NCBI RefSeq assembly: GCF_003416895.1
Contig: NZ_QVIO01000003.1
Coordinates: 661,653 to 725,652 of the forward strand
From: Duganella sp. BJB476
Lineage (GTDB): Bacteria; Pseudomonadota; Gammaproteobacteria; Burkholderiales; Burkholderiaceae_D
Length of the DNA: 64,000 bases
Reading direction: 5' to 3'
The notes beneath the pieces are model-generated. The model had not been told where the DNA came from and ran no database searches. It was given only the letters and a program-made list of their open reading frames with translations. The first letter of the stretch is position 1. Each line of letters opens with the position of its first letter. A program made the position numbers and the translations under genes. Shown piece after piece: positions 33,688-42,750 of the stretch.

Positions 33688-35154
33688 ATGAACGAAGACA
33701 TCCTGATCAACATCACCCCGCAGGAAACCCGGGTCGCCCTCATCTTGCAGGGCGCCGTGCAAGAGCTGCACATCGAACGCACACTCACGCGCGGCCTGGC
33801 CGGGAATGTCTACTCCGGCAAGGTCGTGCGGGTGCTGCCCGGCATGCAGTCGGCCTTCATCGACATTGGCCTGGAACGCGCGGCCTTCCTGCACGTGGCC
33901 GACATCTGGGAAGCCCGTCCGCACGACGGCGGCCAGAACGCGGCGCCGACGCCGATCGAGAAGATCCTGTTCGACGGCCAGGTGCTGACGGTGCAGGTGA
34001 TCAAGGACCCGATCGGCACCAAGGGCGCGCGCCTGTCGACCCAGATCTCGATCGCCGGCCGCATGCTGGTCTACCTGCCGCAGGACGCCCACATCGGCAT
34101 CTCGCAGAAAATCGAAAAGGAATCGGAGCGCGAAGCGCTGCGCGTGCGGCTGCAAAGCCTGCTGCCGGCCGAGGAAAAAGGCGGCTACATCGTGCGCACC
34201 CAGGCCGAAGACGCGTCCGACTCCGACATCGCGGCCGACGTCGAATACCTGCGCAAGACCTGGGGCGCGATCATGCTCGGCGCCAAGACCAAGCCCGCCA
34301 CCACCCTGCTGCACCAGGACTTGAGCCTGGCCCAGCGCGTGCTGCGCGACTTCGTGCACGACGACACCGCCACCATCCAGGTCGACTCGCGCGAGAACTA
34401 CCTGGGCCTGCAGGAATTCGGCCAGGCCTACACCCCGGGCGTGCTGCCGCGCCTGCAGCACTACACCGGCGAGCGGCCGCTGTTCGACCTGTACGGCGTG
34501 GAGGAAGAGATCCTGCGCGCGCTGGGCCGGCGCGTCGACCTGAAGTCCGGCGGCTACCTGATCGTCGACCAGACCGAGGCGATGACCACCATCGACGTCA
34601 ACACCGGCGGCTTCGTCGGCGGACGCAATTTTGCCGACACCATCTTCAAGACCAACCTGGAGGCGGCGCACGCGATCGCCCGCCAGCTGCGGCTGCGCAA
34701 CCTGGGCGGCATCATCATCCTCGACTTCATCGACATGGAAAACACCGAGCACCGCAACGCCGTGCTGCAGGAGTTGAAGAAGACGCTGTCGCGCGACCGC
34801 ACCAAGGTGTCGGTGTCGGGCTTCTCGGCGCTGGGGCTGGTGGAGATGACGCGCAAGCGCACCCGCGAATCGCTGGCGCACATTTTGTGCGAACCGTGCC
34901 CGGCGTGCAGCGGCAAGGGCCAGGTCAAGACCTCGCGCACCATCTGCTACGAAATCCTGCGCGAACTGCTGCGCGAAGCCAAGCAGTTCAACCCGCGCGA
35001 ATTCCGCATCCTCGCCTCGCAGGAAGTGGTGGACATGTTCCTGGAAGAGGAATCGCAGCACCTGGCGATGCTGGGCGACTTCATCGGCAAGAAGATCTCG
35101 CTGCAGGTGGAGACGGCCTATCACCAGGAGCAGTACGACGTCATCTTGATGTAG
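33688..35154 (+). CDS. rng: Ribonuclease G
   Basis: 488 residues from the ATG at 33688; the frame is open 24 codons further but the family begins NEDILINITPQETRVAL. It has an S1 domain (about 35-125), then the RNase E/G catalytic region with DVNTGGFVGG and LDFIDME, and the zinc-link cysteines CEPCPAC. It lacks the long scaffold tail of RNase E. It matures 16S rRNA and degrades mRNA. It is the last gene of the run. Confidence 0.96.
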   Translation: MNEDILINITPQETRVALILQGAVQELHIERTLTRGLAGNVYSGKVVRVLPGMQSAFIDIGLERAAFLHVADIWEARPHDGGQNAAPTPIEKILFDGQVLTVQVIKDPIGTKGARLSTQISIAGRMLVYLPQDAHIGISQKIEKESEREALRVRLQSLLPAEEKGGYIVRTQAEDASDSDIAADVEYLRKTWGAIMLGAKTKPATTLLHQDLSLAQRVLRDFVHDDTATIQVDSRENYLGLQEFGQAYTPGVLPRLQHYTGERPLFDLYGVEEEILRALGRRVDLKSGGYLIVDQTEAMTTIDVNTGGFVGGRNFADTIFKTNLEAAHAIARQLRLRNLGGIIILDFIDMENTEHRNAVLQELKKTLSRDRTKVSVSGFSALGLVEMTRKRTRESLAHILCEPCPACSGKGQVKTSRTICYEILRELLREAKQFNPREFRILASQEVVDMFLEEESQHLAMLGDFIGKKISLQVETAYHQEQYDVILM

Positions 35155-35162
35155 ACCACGTT

Positions 35163-35648
35163 TTACCTGGTCGGCGTCACGCTGATCACGGTGCGACTCA
35201 GGTCTATGCCCTTGATCTGCACCGAGCCGAAGTTGCTGTTGTCGTTGACGCCGGTGCGAATGTTTTGCAGGTCGAGCTCGCCGATCGTCGCCGGCAGCGC
35301 CAGGTTGACGGAGCCGTCCGCGTTCATGCGCAGGGCCGCGCCGTCCGTCCCATACGCCACATCCCTGGCCGTCACATCGGCATTCAGCAATCCCAGCAGC
35401 GGGAACAACTGCGTGCCCATGCCGGCGGCCTTGCTGTCGCCGCCGCCCCCGAACAAGCCATGCAGTGGAAACAAGCCCCGGCTCAGCGACCTGGCCGGCA
35501 GGCGCGGCACCGGTGCCGGGATCGGCGTCGACACGCCGCGCAACTCGGCGTCATTCAGGGCATGCAGCGTGGCCGCAGCCTCGCCGCCCTGGGCGACAGC
35601 GGCCGCGCCCAACAGGGCGATAGTGGCGAAAATCCGGACGACGGTCAT
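35163..35648 (-). CDS. Hypothetical secreted protein with LNDAELRGV motif
   Basis: A 161-residue protein with a signal peptide (RIFATIALLGAAAVAQGGEA). Just after it comes LHALNDAELRGVSTP, a motif I associate with small secreted or surface proteins of Oxalobacteraceae. The rest is Gly/Leu-rich with a C-terminal beta-like segment. Its function is unknown. It is convergent with rng. Confidence 0.65.
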   Translation of the reverse strand: MTVVRIFATIALLGAAAVAQGGEAAATLHALNDAELRGVSTPIPAPVPRLPARSLSRGLFPLHGLFGGGGDSKAAGMGTQLFPLLGLLNADVTARDVAYGTDGAALRMNADGSVNLALPATIGELDLQNIRTGVNDNSNFGSVQIKGIDLSRTVISVTPTR

Positions 35649-35711
35649 TGCTTTACCTTGGAGCTAATGTGATAGCATAATTATAATACTAATCACACTA
35701 TTGGAGGCGGC

Positions 35712-36365
35712 ATGGCTACACGGCATTTCTTGGCGGTACTGGGTTTGGCCCTCGCGGGGCCGTACGCACTGGCGGACGATCACGCCCCGGTGGCGACGCC
35801 CGCTCCCGCCGTCGGCGATTCCTGGACCTACCAGTACACCGACGTCTGGAAGGGCGTCAAGGGCAACGTCAACCGCCTCGAGGTGACCGGCGTCGACGCC
35901 GCCGGCGTGCACGTGGACATCAAACGCGCCGCCAGCGGCGCCCTGCTGACCAAACAGCTGTTCAGCGCCGAGATGAATCCCATCGACCGCGGCGCCATGC
36001 ACTTCGCGCCGTCGTTCGCGCGCTACGCCTTCCCGCTGGCGCCCGGCAAGGAATGGACCACCAACGCCGTCGCCGACAATCCCAAGTCCGGCAAGCACTG
36101 GCGCTATCGCATCAAGGGCAAGGTGCTAAACTGGGAGAAGATCACCGTGCCGGCCGGCGAGTTCGACGCGCTGAAGGTCGAGGTGGAAGCGCTGTACAAC
36201 GGCGAGGAACCCAACAGCCCGGGCGGCAGCGGCCAGCTGACCGAGACGCTGTGGTTCGTGCCCGAGGTGAACAACTTCGTCAAGCTGGACTACCGGGACA
36301 CCGACTGGAATGGCCGCATCTTCAACCGCGACAGCTGGGAGCTGACCACTTATGTGCGCAAATAG
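35712..36365 (+). CDS. Hypothetical periplasmic protein
   Basis: A 217-residue protein with a signal peptide (HFLAVLGLALAGPYALA). The mature part is beta-rich, with VGDSWTYQYTDVWKG near the start and TVPAGEFDALKVEVEALYNGEE in the middle, as in DUF3108/TapB-like periplasmic proteins. This is a resemblance, not a firm assignment. It is 16 bases upstream of the hydrolase gene and probably co-transcribed. Confidence 0.65.
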   Translation: MATRHFLAVLGLALAGPYALADDHAPVATPAPAVGDSWTYQYTDVWKGVKGNVNRLEVTGVDAAGVHVDIKRAASGALLTKQLFSAEMNPIDRGAMHFAPSFARYAFPLAPGKEWTTNAVADNPKSGKHWRYRIKGKVLNWEKITVPAGEFDALKVEVEALYNGEEPNSPGGSGQLTETLWFVPEVNNFVKLDYRDTDWNGRIFNRDSWELTTYVRK

Positions 36366-36381
36366 GCACTTGTGAGACCGC

Positions 36382-37092
36382 ATGGACGGCGCCGACAAGC
36401 AGCCCGCGCCCTACAGTGACGGGCGGCTGCACGCCCGTCCCGCGCTGCTGCGCCAGCAAGCCACCGCCCTGCCCTTGCCGCTGCCGCCCGGCAGCCACCG
36501 GCTGGGCTTCCCCAACCATCGCCACGCGCGCCTGCACGTGCCGCCGCACGACGGCGCCACGCCGCTGCCGCTGCTGGTGCTGCTGCACGGCGCCGGCGGC
36601 CAGCACGGCGGCGGCGACGCCATCGCGCTGGCGCACGCGGCCCTGCACGGCTCGCTGCTGCTGATGCCGGAAGCGCTGTCGACCAGCTGGGATGTGCTGC
36701 GCGGCGGCTACGGCCCGGACCTGGCCTTCATCGACCGCCTGCTGGTGTGGACCATGCAGCGCTACCTGGTCGATGCCGACGCCGTCACCCTGGGCGGCTT
36801 TTCCGACGGCGCCTCGTATGCGCTGTCGGTCGGGCTGATGAACGGCGAACTGTTTTCCGACATCCTGGCGTTCTCGCCCGGCTTCATGGCGCCGCTGCGG
36901 CGCAGCGGCATGCCGCGCGTGTTCATCGCCCACGGCAAGGGCGACCAGGTGCTGTCGGTGGAACGGAGCAAGGCCATCGCCGTGCGCCTGGCCGGCGAAG
37001 GCTACGACGTGCGCTATGCGGAATTCGACGGCGCCCACGTGGTCTCGCCGCCGGTGGCCATCGCCGCGCTGCGCCAGCTGGCGGCGCGCTAG
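36382..37092 (+). CDS. Alpha/beta hydrolase (carboxylesterase/PHB-depolymerase-like)
   Basis: A 236-residue protein. LLVLLHGAGG forms the oxyanion region, and the triad is S141 in GGFSDGAS, D188 in HGKGD and H219 in FDGAHV. The fold is close to the phospholipase/carboxylesterase and LpqC/PHB-depolymerase group. No signal peptide is seen, so it is probably cytoplasmic. It overlaps the stop of the convergent GGDEF gene by four bases. The substrate is unknown. Confidence 0.85.
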   Translation: MDGADKQPAPYSDGRLHARPALLRQQATALPLPLPPGSHRLGFPNHRHARLHVPPHDGATPLPLLVLLHGAGGQHGGGDAIALAHAALHGSLLLMPEALSTSWDVLRGGYGPDLAFIDRLLVWTMQRYLVDADAVTLGGFSDGASYALSVGLMNGELFSDILAFSPGFMAPLRRSGMPRVFIAHGKGDQVLSVERSKAIAVRLAGEGYDVRYAEFDGAHVVSPPVAIAALRQLAAR

Positions 37093-38651
37093 GCGGCGCT
37101 GTCCGGGCTCGGCTCCGGCGCAGTCTCCACCACCACTGGCATGGCGGCCAGGCCGATCTGGTTGCGGCCGGCCGACTTGGCCGCATACAGCGCCTTGTCG
37201 GCCGCCGCCGCCAGCTGGCCGGAACTGTCGCCCCGCCGCGGCGCCATTGCCGCCACGCCGGCGCTGATGGTCACCACGCCGAACGGGCTGCCGCGGTGCG
37301 CGGTCTGCATCGCCTCGATCGCCAAGCGGATGCGCTCGGCCACCGCCTGCGCGCCGTCGAGCGCCGTGTCCGGCAGCAGGATGGCGATTTCCTCGCCGCC
37401 GTAGCGCGCCACCACGTCGCCGGCGCGCTTGGGCGTCAACGCGCGTATCAGCTTGCTCACGGCGCGCAGGCAATCGTCGCCGGCGCCGTGGCCGTACAAG
37501 TCGTTGTACTGCTTGAAGTAGTCGACGTCGATCATCACGAAGGCCAGCGTGTCGGCATGGCGCATGGCGCGGCTGAACTCATTGCCCAGCGTGACGTCGA
37601 GCTGGCGGCGGTTGGCCAGCCCGGTCAGGCCGTCCTGCATCGCCAGCCGCTCCAGCGTGCGGTTGGCGCCTTCCAGCGCGTCGCGCGCCTGCAACAGCTC
37701 GGCCTGGGCCTGCACCCGCAAATTGATCTGGGCCACCAGCCGCTTGCCGAAAAAGCCCAGCAGCGCGGCCAGCACGATCACGCCGATCGACCGCATGAAG
37801 CTGTCGTGGCGCCAGTGCTCCAGCATCTCCTCCTGCGACAGCGCGGCCGACACGAACAGCGGATAGTGCTCCAGCGCCCGGTAGCTGTTGTAGCGCACTT
37901 CGTTGTCGTAGGGCGAGGCGAACATGCCGCTGCCGTTGCGCTGGGCGCGGTAGGCCAGGAACAGCGGATGCTCGCGCAGGCTGGTGCCGACCCGGTTGTC
38001 GTCGAACGGCCGGCGCAGCATCAGCACGCCTTCGCTGTTGACCAGCGCCACCGCGCCGCGCGCGCCGATGTCGAAGCTCTGGTAGAAGCGGCGGAAGTAG
38101 TCGATGTCCAGCGTGGCCAGCGCCACGCCGGCGAAGCTGCCGTCGGCCTTGTTCAGGCGGCGCGACACCGGGATGATCCACTTGCCGCTGCTGCGGCTGA
38201 TCACCGGCTCGCCGACGTGCGGTCCGCGCCCGGCGTGGGTGCGGTGGTAGACGAAGTATTCGCGGTCGGCGTTGTTCAGCGACGGCCCCAGCACGGCGGG
38301 CGAATTGACCAGCCACTGGCCCGATTCGCCGTAGATGAACAGGCCCGCCAGCTGCGGCAGGTTGGTCACGTGCTCCAGCATCTGCCGGCGCACCCGCGCC
38401 AGCTGCGGCGCTTCCACGCCGTCGGTCTCGATGCGCTCGACCAGGTCGGCCAGCGAAGTGTCGGCGGCCTTGATGGTGTCGTCGGCGTGCTGCGCCATGG
38501 CGCGCGCCACGTTCGAGGTCAGCCGCTCCATCTCCTGCAGCTGGGCGTCGCGCGCGATCAGGCTGCGCCAGACGTCGACCGCCACCAGCGACAGGCAGAC
38601 CACGCCGACAAACAGCGTGGCCCAGAAGGTGATCGTATAGCGTTTAAACAT
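37089..38651 (-). CDS. Cache-GGDEF diguanylate cyclase
   Basis: A 520-residue membrane protein. TM1 at about 9-29, a periplasmic dCache-type sensor (about 40-265, with GLFIYGESGQWLVNSPA and SFAGVALATLDIDYF), TM2 at about 283-303, then a short coiled linker and a GGDEF domain with active-site GGEEI. It makes c-di-GMP in response to an external ligand. No EAL domain and no RxxD inhibition site was noticed. Confidence 0.92.
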   Translation of the reverse strand: MFKRYTITFWATLFVGVVCLSLVAVDVWRSLIARDAQLQEMERLTSNVARAMAQHADDTIKAADTSLADLVERIETDGVEAPQLARVRRQMLEHVTNLPQLAGLFIYGESGQWLVNSPAVLGPSLNNADREYFVYHRTHAGRGPHVGEPVISRSSGKWIIPVSRRLNKADGSFAGVALATLDIDYFRRFYQSFDIGARGAVALVNSEGVLMLRRPFDDNRVGTSLREHPLFLAYRAQRNGSGMFASPYDNEVRYNSYRALEHYPLFVSAALSQEEMLEHWRHDSFMRSIGVIVLAALLGFFGKRLVAQINLRVQAQAELLQARDALEGANRTLERLAMQDGLTGLANRRQLDVTLGNEFSRAMRHADTLAFVMIDVDYFKQYNDLYGHGAGDDCLRAVSKLIRALTPKRAGDVVARYGGEEIAILLPDTALDGAQAVAERIRLAIEAMQTAHRGSPFGVVTISAGVAAMAPRRGDSSGQLAAAADKALYAAKSAGRNQIGLAAMPVVVETAPEPSPDSAA

Positions 38652-38664
38652 GGTGCGGCATGGC

Positions 38665-39732
38665 TCAGCCCGCCGGCAGCATGGGGTGCAGGCTGTGCCA
38701 CACCAGGTCCGGCGTCAGCTTGACCATGCAGTCCTGGTGGCCCAGCGGGCACTCGCGCTGCTTGCACGGCGCGCACGCCAGCCGCAGCGACAGCGCCGCC
38801 GCCAGGTCGGAAAACGGCGGCGCGTGGTCGGGGTCGGTGGGGCCGTACAGCGCCACCACCGGCCGGTTCAGCGCCGAGGCGATATGCAGCAGGCCGGAAT
38901 CGTTGGCGACCACGGCGGCGCTGGCGGCGATCAGGGCGATGGCCTCGGCCAGGCTGGTCGAGCCGGCCAGGTTGAACATGGCGCCGCCCGCGACGCCGGC
39001 CGCCACCTCGGCGCAGGCCGGCTGGTCCTTGGGCGAGCCGAGCAAGACGATCTGGGTGGCGCCGTCGCGCGCCAGGATGGCTTGCGCCAGGCCGGCGAAG
39101 TGCGCCGCCGGCCAGCGCTTGGCGCCGCCGAATTCGGCGCCGGGCGCGAACGCCACCAGCGGCCGCGCCGGGTCGAGGCCGTGGCGCTGCAAGACGGCGG
39201 CGATCTGTGCCGCGCTGACCTGCATGCGCGGCTTCGGCAGGGCGGCGCGTTGGGCCGCATCCTGCAGCGCCTGCGGCGCCGTCGCCAGCGCGGCGTAGAA
39301 CGCCACCATCGGCCGCGGCGGCGCTTCGTCGTGGTGCATCACATTGATCAGGCCGTGCCGGCTCTCGCCCTTGTAGCCGACCCGGCGCTGGATGCCGGCC
39401 AGCCAGGGAATCAGCGCGTATTTGATGGTGTTGGGCAGCACGTAGGCCTCGGCGTAGCCGCGCTGGCGCAGCAGGCGCGCATACTTCCAGCGCTCCTTCA
39501 GTTGCAGCGCGCCGTGGCGGAACGGGGTTTCCAGCACCTCGTCGACCTCGGCCATCTGCCGCCACACGGGCGACACCGCCGGCGGCGCCAGCACGTCGAT
39601 CGGCCGCCCGGGATGGGCCGCGCGCAGCAGTTGCAGCAGGGGCTGAGCCATGACGGCGTCGCCGATCCAGTTGGGGGAAATGACCAGGATGCGCGGGACG
39701 CTCCCGGCGGTGACGTTTTTATCTGCTAACAC
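38665..39732 (-). CDS. waaF: ADP-heptose:LPS heptosyltransferase II
   Basis: 355 residues from a GTG ending at 39732, preceded by AAGAAAG; an ATG 23 codons upstream is possible but less family-like. It has both GT9 signatures: ISPNWIGDAVMAQPLLQLLRAAHPG and FAPGAEFGGAKRWPAAHFAGLA, then VVANDSGLLHIASALNRPVVALYGPTDP. It adds the second heptose to the LPS inner core on the inner face of the cytoplasmic membrane. It is divergent from the ligase-GT9 fusion. Confidence 0.9.
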   Translation of the reverse strand: MLADKNVTAGSVPRILVISPNWIGDAVMAQPLLQLLRAAHPGRPIDVLAPPAVSPVWRQMAEVDEVLETPFRHGALQLKERWKYARLLRQRGYAEAYVLPNTIKYALIPWLAGIQRRVGYKGESRHGLINVMHHDEAPPRPMVAFYAALATAPQALQDAAQRAALPKPRMQVSAAQIAAVLQRHGLDPARPLVAFAPGAEFGGAKRWPAAHFAGLAQAILARDGATQIVLLGSPKDQPACAEVAAGVAGGAMFNLAGSTSLAEAIALIAASAAVVANDSGLLHIASALNRPVVALYGPTDPDHAPPFSDLAAALSLRLACAPCKQRECPLGHQDCMVKLTPDLVWHSLHPMLPAG

Positions 39733-39867
39733 GGAGTCTTTCTTCGTCAGGCCGGTGGCCCATGCCGGCTCGATTATCGCCCATCGCGGGCCCAGCGACA
39801 AGCCGTGGCCGCCCCGCCGACGCTGCTATAATCGGCCTTTTCGCTACGGCCGCAAGGCCCTCCCCGC

Positions 39868-42135
39868 GTGACCATGAATCCAGCCAGCTCCTCGACGCCG
39901 CAAACCGAATATGGCGGACCGCTTTCCTCCACGATGATCTTCCTGCTGCCGGCGCTGGCGCTGTCGAGCAAGGTCGGCCTCGGCCTGGTCCAGCTGCTGA
40001 TCCTGCTGCTGCTGTTCCGCCGCGGCCCGCTGATGCTGGCGCTGTACCGCCGCCACTGGGGCGACATCGGCGGCGTGGTGATGGCCTTCGGCGGCTATTT
40101 CCTGATATCGCTGCTGCGCCTGCTGCTGGACCGCCAGAGCCTGCATACCCTGGACGGGCCGTCGCGCCTGCTGTTCGGCCTCAGCTGCATCGGCGTGATG
40201 TACTACCTGCGTCCGCGCGCCCGCCATTTCTGGCTGGGCCTGGGCTTTGCCGCCGTGCTGTCGGCGGTGGTGGCGCTGTACCAGGTCACGATCGGCGGCC
40301 TGGACCGGGCGATCGGCTTCACCCACCATGAAATCACCTTCGGCGACCTGGCGCTGGCCTGCGGCCTGATGTCGCTGTGCGGCCTGACCGACCTGCGCAA
40401 CACCCGCTTCTCCTGGCTGCCCGTGGTCGGCCTGCTGTGCGGCCTGCTGGCCTCGATGCTGTCGGCCTCGCGCGGCGGCTGGCTGGCGCTGCCGCTGGTG
40501 CTGATCCCGGTGGTCCGCTACGGCGCGCGGCTGTACGGCCGCCGCCTGCTGCTGGCGGGCGCGGTGCTGCTGGCGCTGGTGGTGCTGGCGTTCGCCGTGC
40601 CGGCCACCGGCGTGGCGGTGCGGATCGCCCAGGCTTTCTCGGACATCCATAACTATCTGCAGGTGGGCGACGCCAACACCTCGGTCGGCATCCGGCTGGA
40701 GCTGTGGAAAGCTTCGTGGATGATGTTCACCGAACATCCATGGCTGGGCGTGGGCCGCGAGCAGTTCGACGTCGCGCTGCACGCGCTGGCGGCCCAGGGC
40801 CGCTTGCAGCAATCGGCGGCGCTGCTCTACAGCAGCAGCCACAACGACATGCTGAACTGCCTGGCCACCGGCGGCCTGCTCGACTTCAGCCTGCTGCTGA
40901 CGATGTATATCGCGCCGCTGTGCTTCTTCGCCGGCCAGCTGCGCCGTCCGGACCAGGGCCAGCATCCGCTGGCGCTGGCCGGCATGGTGGTGGTGGTGGC
41001 CTTCTTCGCCTTCGGCCTGACCGACGTGATGTTCTGGCTGATGATGCCGAAAGTGTTTTACGTGATGATGGTGTGCAGCCTGGTCGGCATGTGCCTGGCC
41101 GCGCAGTACCCGGCGCCGGTGCCGCGCCGCATCCTGATCGCCCGCACCGACAACATCGGCGACGTGGTGCTGACCCTGCCGCTGGCGGGCTACCTGAAGC
41201 AGCTGTATCCGCAGGTCGAGGTGGTGTTCCTGTGCCGCCGCTACGCCGCCGCCGTGGTGGCGCAGTGCCGCCATGTCGACCAGGTGCTGACCCTGGAAGA
41301 ACTGGGCGACGACTGGGCGCACGGCCTGGCGCAGAGCGGCTGCGACACCATGATCTTCACCTTCCCGCAGCGCACGCTGGCGGCGGCGGCGCGCCGCTCC
41401 GGCATCCAGCGCCGCATCGGCAGCAGCCACCGCATCCACCACTGGTACCACTGCAACCGACTGGCGACCTTCAGCCGCGCCAATTCGCCGCTGCATGAAG
41501 CGCAGCTGAACTTCAAGCTGCTGCTGCCGCTGGGCGTGGACGTGGAACCGCCGCTGGAACAGTTGAAGACCATGTACGGCCTGGACACGCCGCGCCATCC
41601 GGCCGCCGACGCCGTGCTGGCCGCTCCCGGTTTCAAGCTGATCCTGCATCCGAAGTCCAACGGCAACGGCCGCGAGTGGCCGCTGCAACACTACACGGCG
41701 CTGGCCCGCCTGCTGGGCAAGGCCGACGGCGTGCGCGTGCTGGTGACCGGCAGCGCGGCCGAGGGCGAGCTGCTGGCGCAACAGGCGCCGGAGTTGCTGG
41801 CCTTGCCGAATGTGGAGAATCTGTGCGGCCGCCTGGACCTGGACGGCTTCACCGCGCTGATCGGCGGCTGCGACGGCTTGATCGCCAGCGGCACCGGCCC
41901 GCTGCACCTGGCGTCCGCGCTGGGACGGCCGGCGCTGGGCCTGTTCCCGCCGCTCAAGCCGATCGACATCGTGCGCTGGGGCGCGCTGGGCCCGCGCGCG
42001 CGCAGCCTGTGCACGCCGGTGGCCTGCGGCCATTGCGAAGACGCGGCGCGCTGCACCTGCATGCTGGCGATCACGCCGGAGCAGGTGTTGGAGGTGGTGG
42101 AGTCGTGGCGCGCCGAGGCGCTGGTGGAAGCCTAG
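39868..42135 (+). CDS. O-antigen ligase-like protein fused to a GT9 glycosyltransferase
   Basis: A single open frame of 755 residues. Residues 1-412 are an inner-membrane Wzy_C/O-antigen-ligase domain with about eleven hydrophobic helices, SASRGGWLAL (199-208), LGVGREQF and the large loop with SSSHNDMLN (322-330). Residues about 418-755 are a complete GT9 domain: ILIARTDNIGDVVLTLPL, HPKSNGNGREWPLQHY and GTGPLHLASALGRPALGLFPP. The two parts are joined by AAQYPAPVPR. They are normally separate genes of LPS synthesis. The fusion may couple inner-core sugar transfer to polymer ligation. Confidence 0.85.
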   Translation: MTMNPASSSTPQTEYGGPLSSTMIFLLPALALSSKVGLGLVQLLILLLLFRRGPLMLALYRRHWGDIGGVVMAFGGYFLISLLRLLLDRQSLHTLDGPSRLLFGLSCIGVMYYLRPRARHFWLGLGFAAVLSAVVALYQVTIGGLDRAIGFTHHEITFGDLALACGLMSLCGLTDLRNTRFSWLPVVGLLCGLLASMLSASRGGWLALPLVLIPVVRYGARLYGRRLLLAGAVLLALVVLAFAVPATGVAVRIAQAFSDIHNYLQVGDANTSVGIRLELWKASWMMFTEHPWLGVGREQFDVALHALAAQGRLQQSAALLYSSSHNDMLNCLATGGLLDFSLLLTMYIAPLCFFAGQLRRPDQGQHPLALAGMVVVVAFFAFGLTDVMFWLMMPKVFYVMMVCSLVGMCLAAQYPAPVPRRILIARTDNIGDVVLTLPLAGYLKQLYPQVEVVFLCRRYAAAVVAQCRHVDQVLTLEELGDDWAHGLAQSGCDTMIFTFPQRTLAAAARRSGIQRRIGSSHRIHHWYHCNRLATFSRANSPLHEAQLNFKLLLPLGVDVEPPLEQLKTMYGLDTPRHPAADAVLAAPGFKLILHPKSNGNGREWPLQHYTALARLLGKADGVRVLVTGSAAEGELLAQQAPELLALPNVENLCGRLDLDGFTALIGGCDGLIASGTGPLHLASALGRPALGLFPPLKPIDIVRWGALGPRARSLCTPVACGHCEDAARCTCMLAITPEQVLEVVESWRAEALVEA

Positions 42136-42147
42136 TCCTGCACGCAG

Positions 42148-42750
42148 TTAATCCTGCATTGTTATCCGCACCAGGTCGGCGACGTTGTCGACCCCCAGCT
42201 TGGCCATCAGCCGCGCCTTGTGCACTTCCACCGTGCGCACGCTGATGCCCAGCGCCGGCCCGATCTCGCGGTTGTGGCGGCCCGTGACCACCAGCTGCAT
42301 CACCTCGCGCTCGCGCGGCGTCAACTCGCTCAGCAGGCTGACGCTGCGGCTGCGCCGCTGCTGCTCGCTGTGCACGCTGCGCGCACGCGCCAGCGCCTCG
42401 TCGATGGCGGCGATCAGCTTGACGTCGTCGAACGGTTTCTCCAGGAAGTCCACGGCGTCGGCCTTGAACGCCGCGCGCGCCATGCTGACGTCGCCGTGGC
42501 CGCTCATGATGATCACCGGCAAACCCCAACCCCGCCGTATCAATTCCATTTGCAGGCTCAGGCCGTCCATGCCGGACATGCGGATGTCGATCAGCATGCA
42601 GCCGCGCCAGGCCGGCTGCCACGATTGCAGGAACGCTTCGCCGCTGGCGAACATCGCGGTGCGGTAGCCGCGCACGCCCAGCAACAGGCCCAGCGCGTCG
42701 CGCACCGACGGGTCGTCGTCGACGATGAATACGGTTAAATCATGCTGCAT
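42148..42750 (-). CDS. FixJ/NarL-type response regulator
   Basis: A 200-residue protein: a receiver domain (about 5-120) with the acidic pocket FIVDDDPSVRDALG and acceptor Asp in MLIDIRMSGMDG, and a LuxR-type HTH (about 138-195) with LTPREREVMQLVVTGRHNREIGPALGISVRTVEVHKARLM. It overlaps the kinase gene by 11 bases, so it is the kinase's partner. It is a sigma70-dependent activator type; target genes are unknown. Confidence 0.93.
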   Translation of the reverse strand: MQHDLTVFIVDDDPSVRDALGLLLGVRGYRTAMFASGEAFLQSWQPAWRGCMLIDIRMSGMDGLSLQMELIRRGWGLPVIIMSGHGDVSMARAAFKADAVDFLEKPFDDVKLIAAIDEALARARSVHSEQQRRSRSVSLLSELTPREREVMQLVVTGRHNREIGPALGISVRTVEVHKARLMAKLGVDNVADLVRITMQD

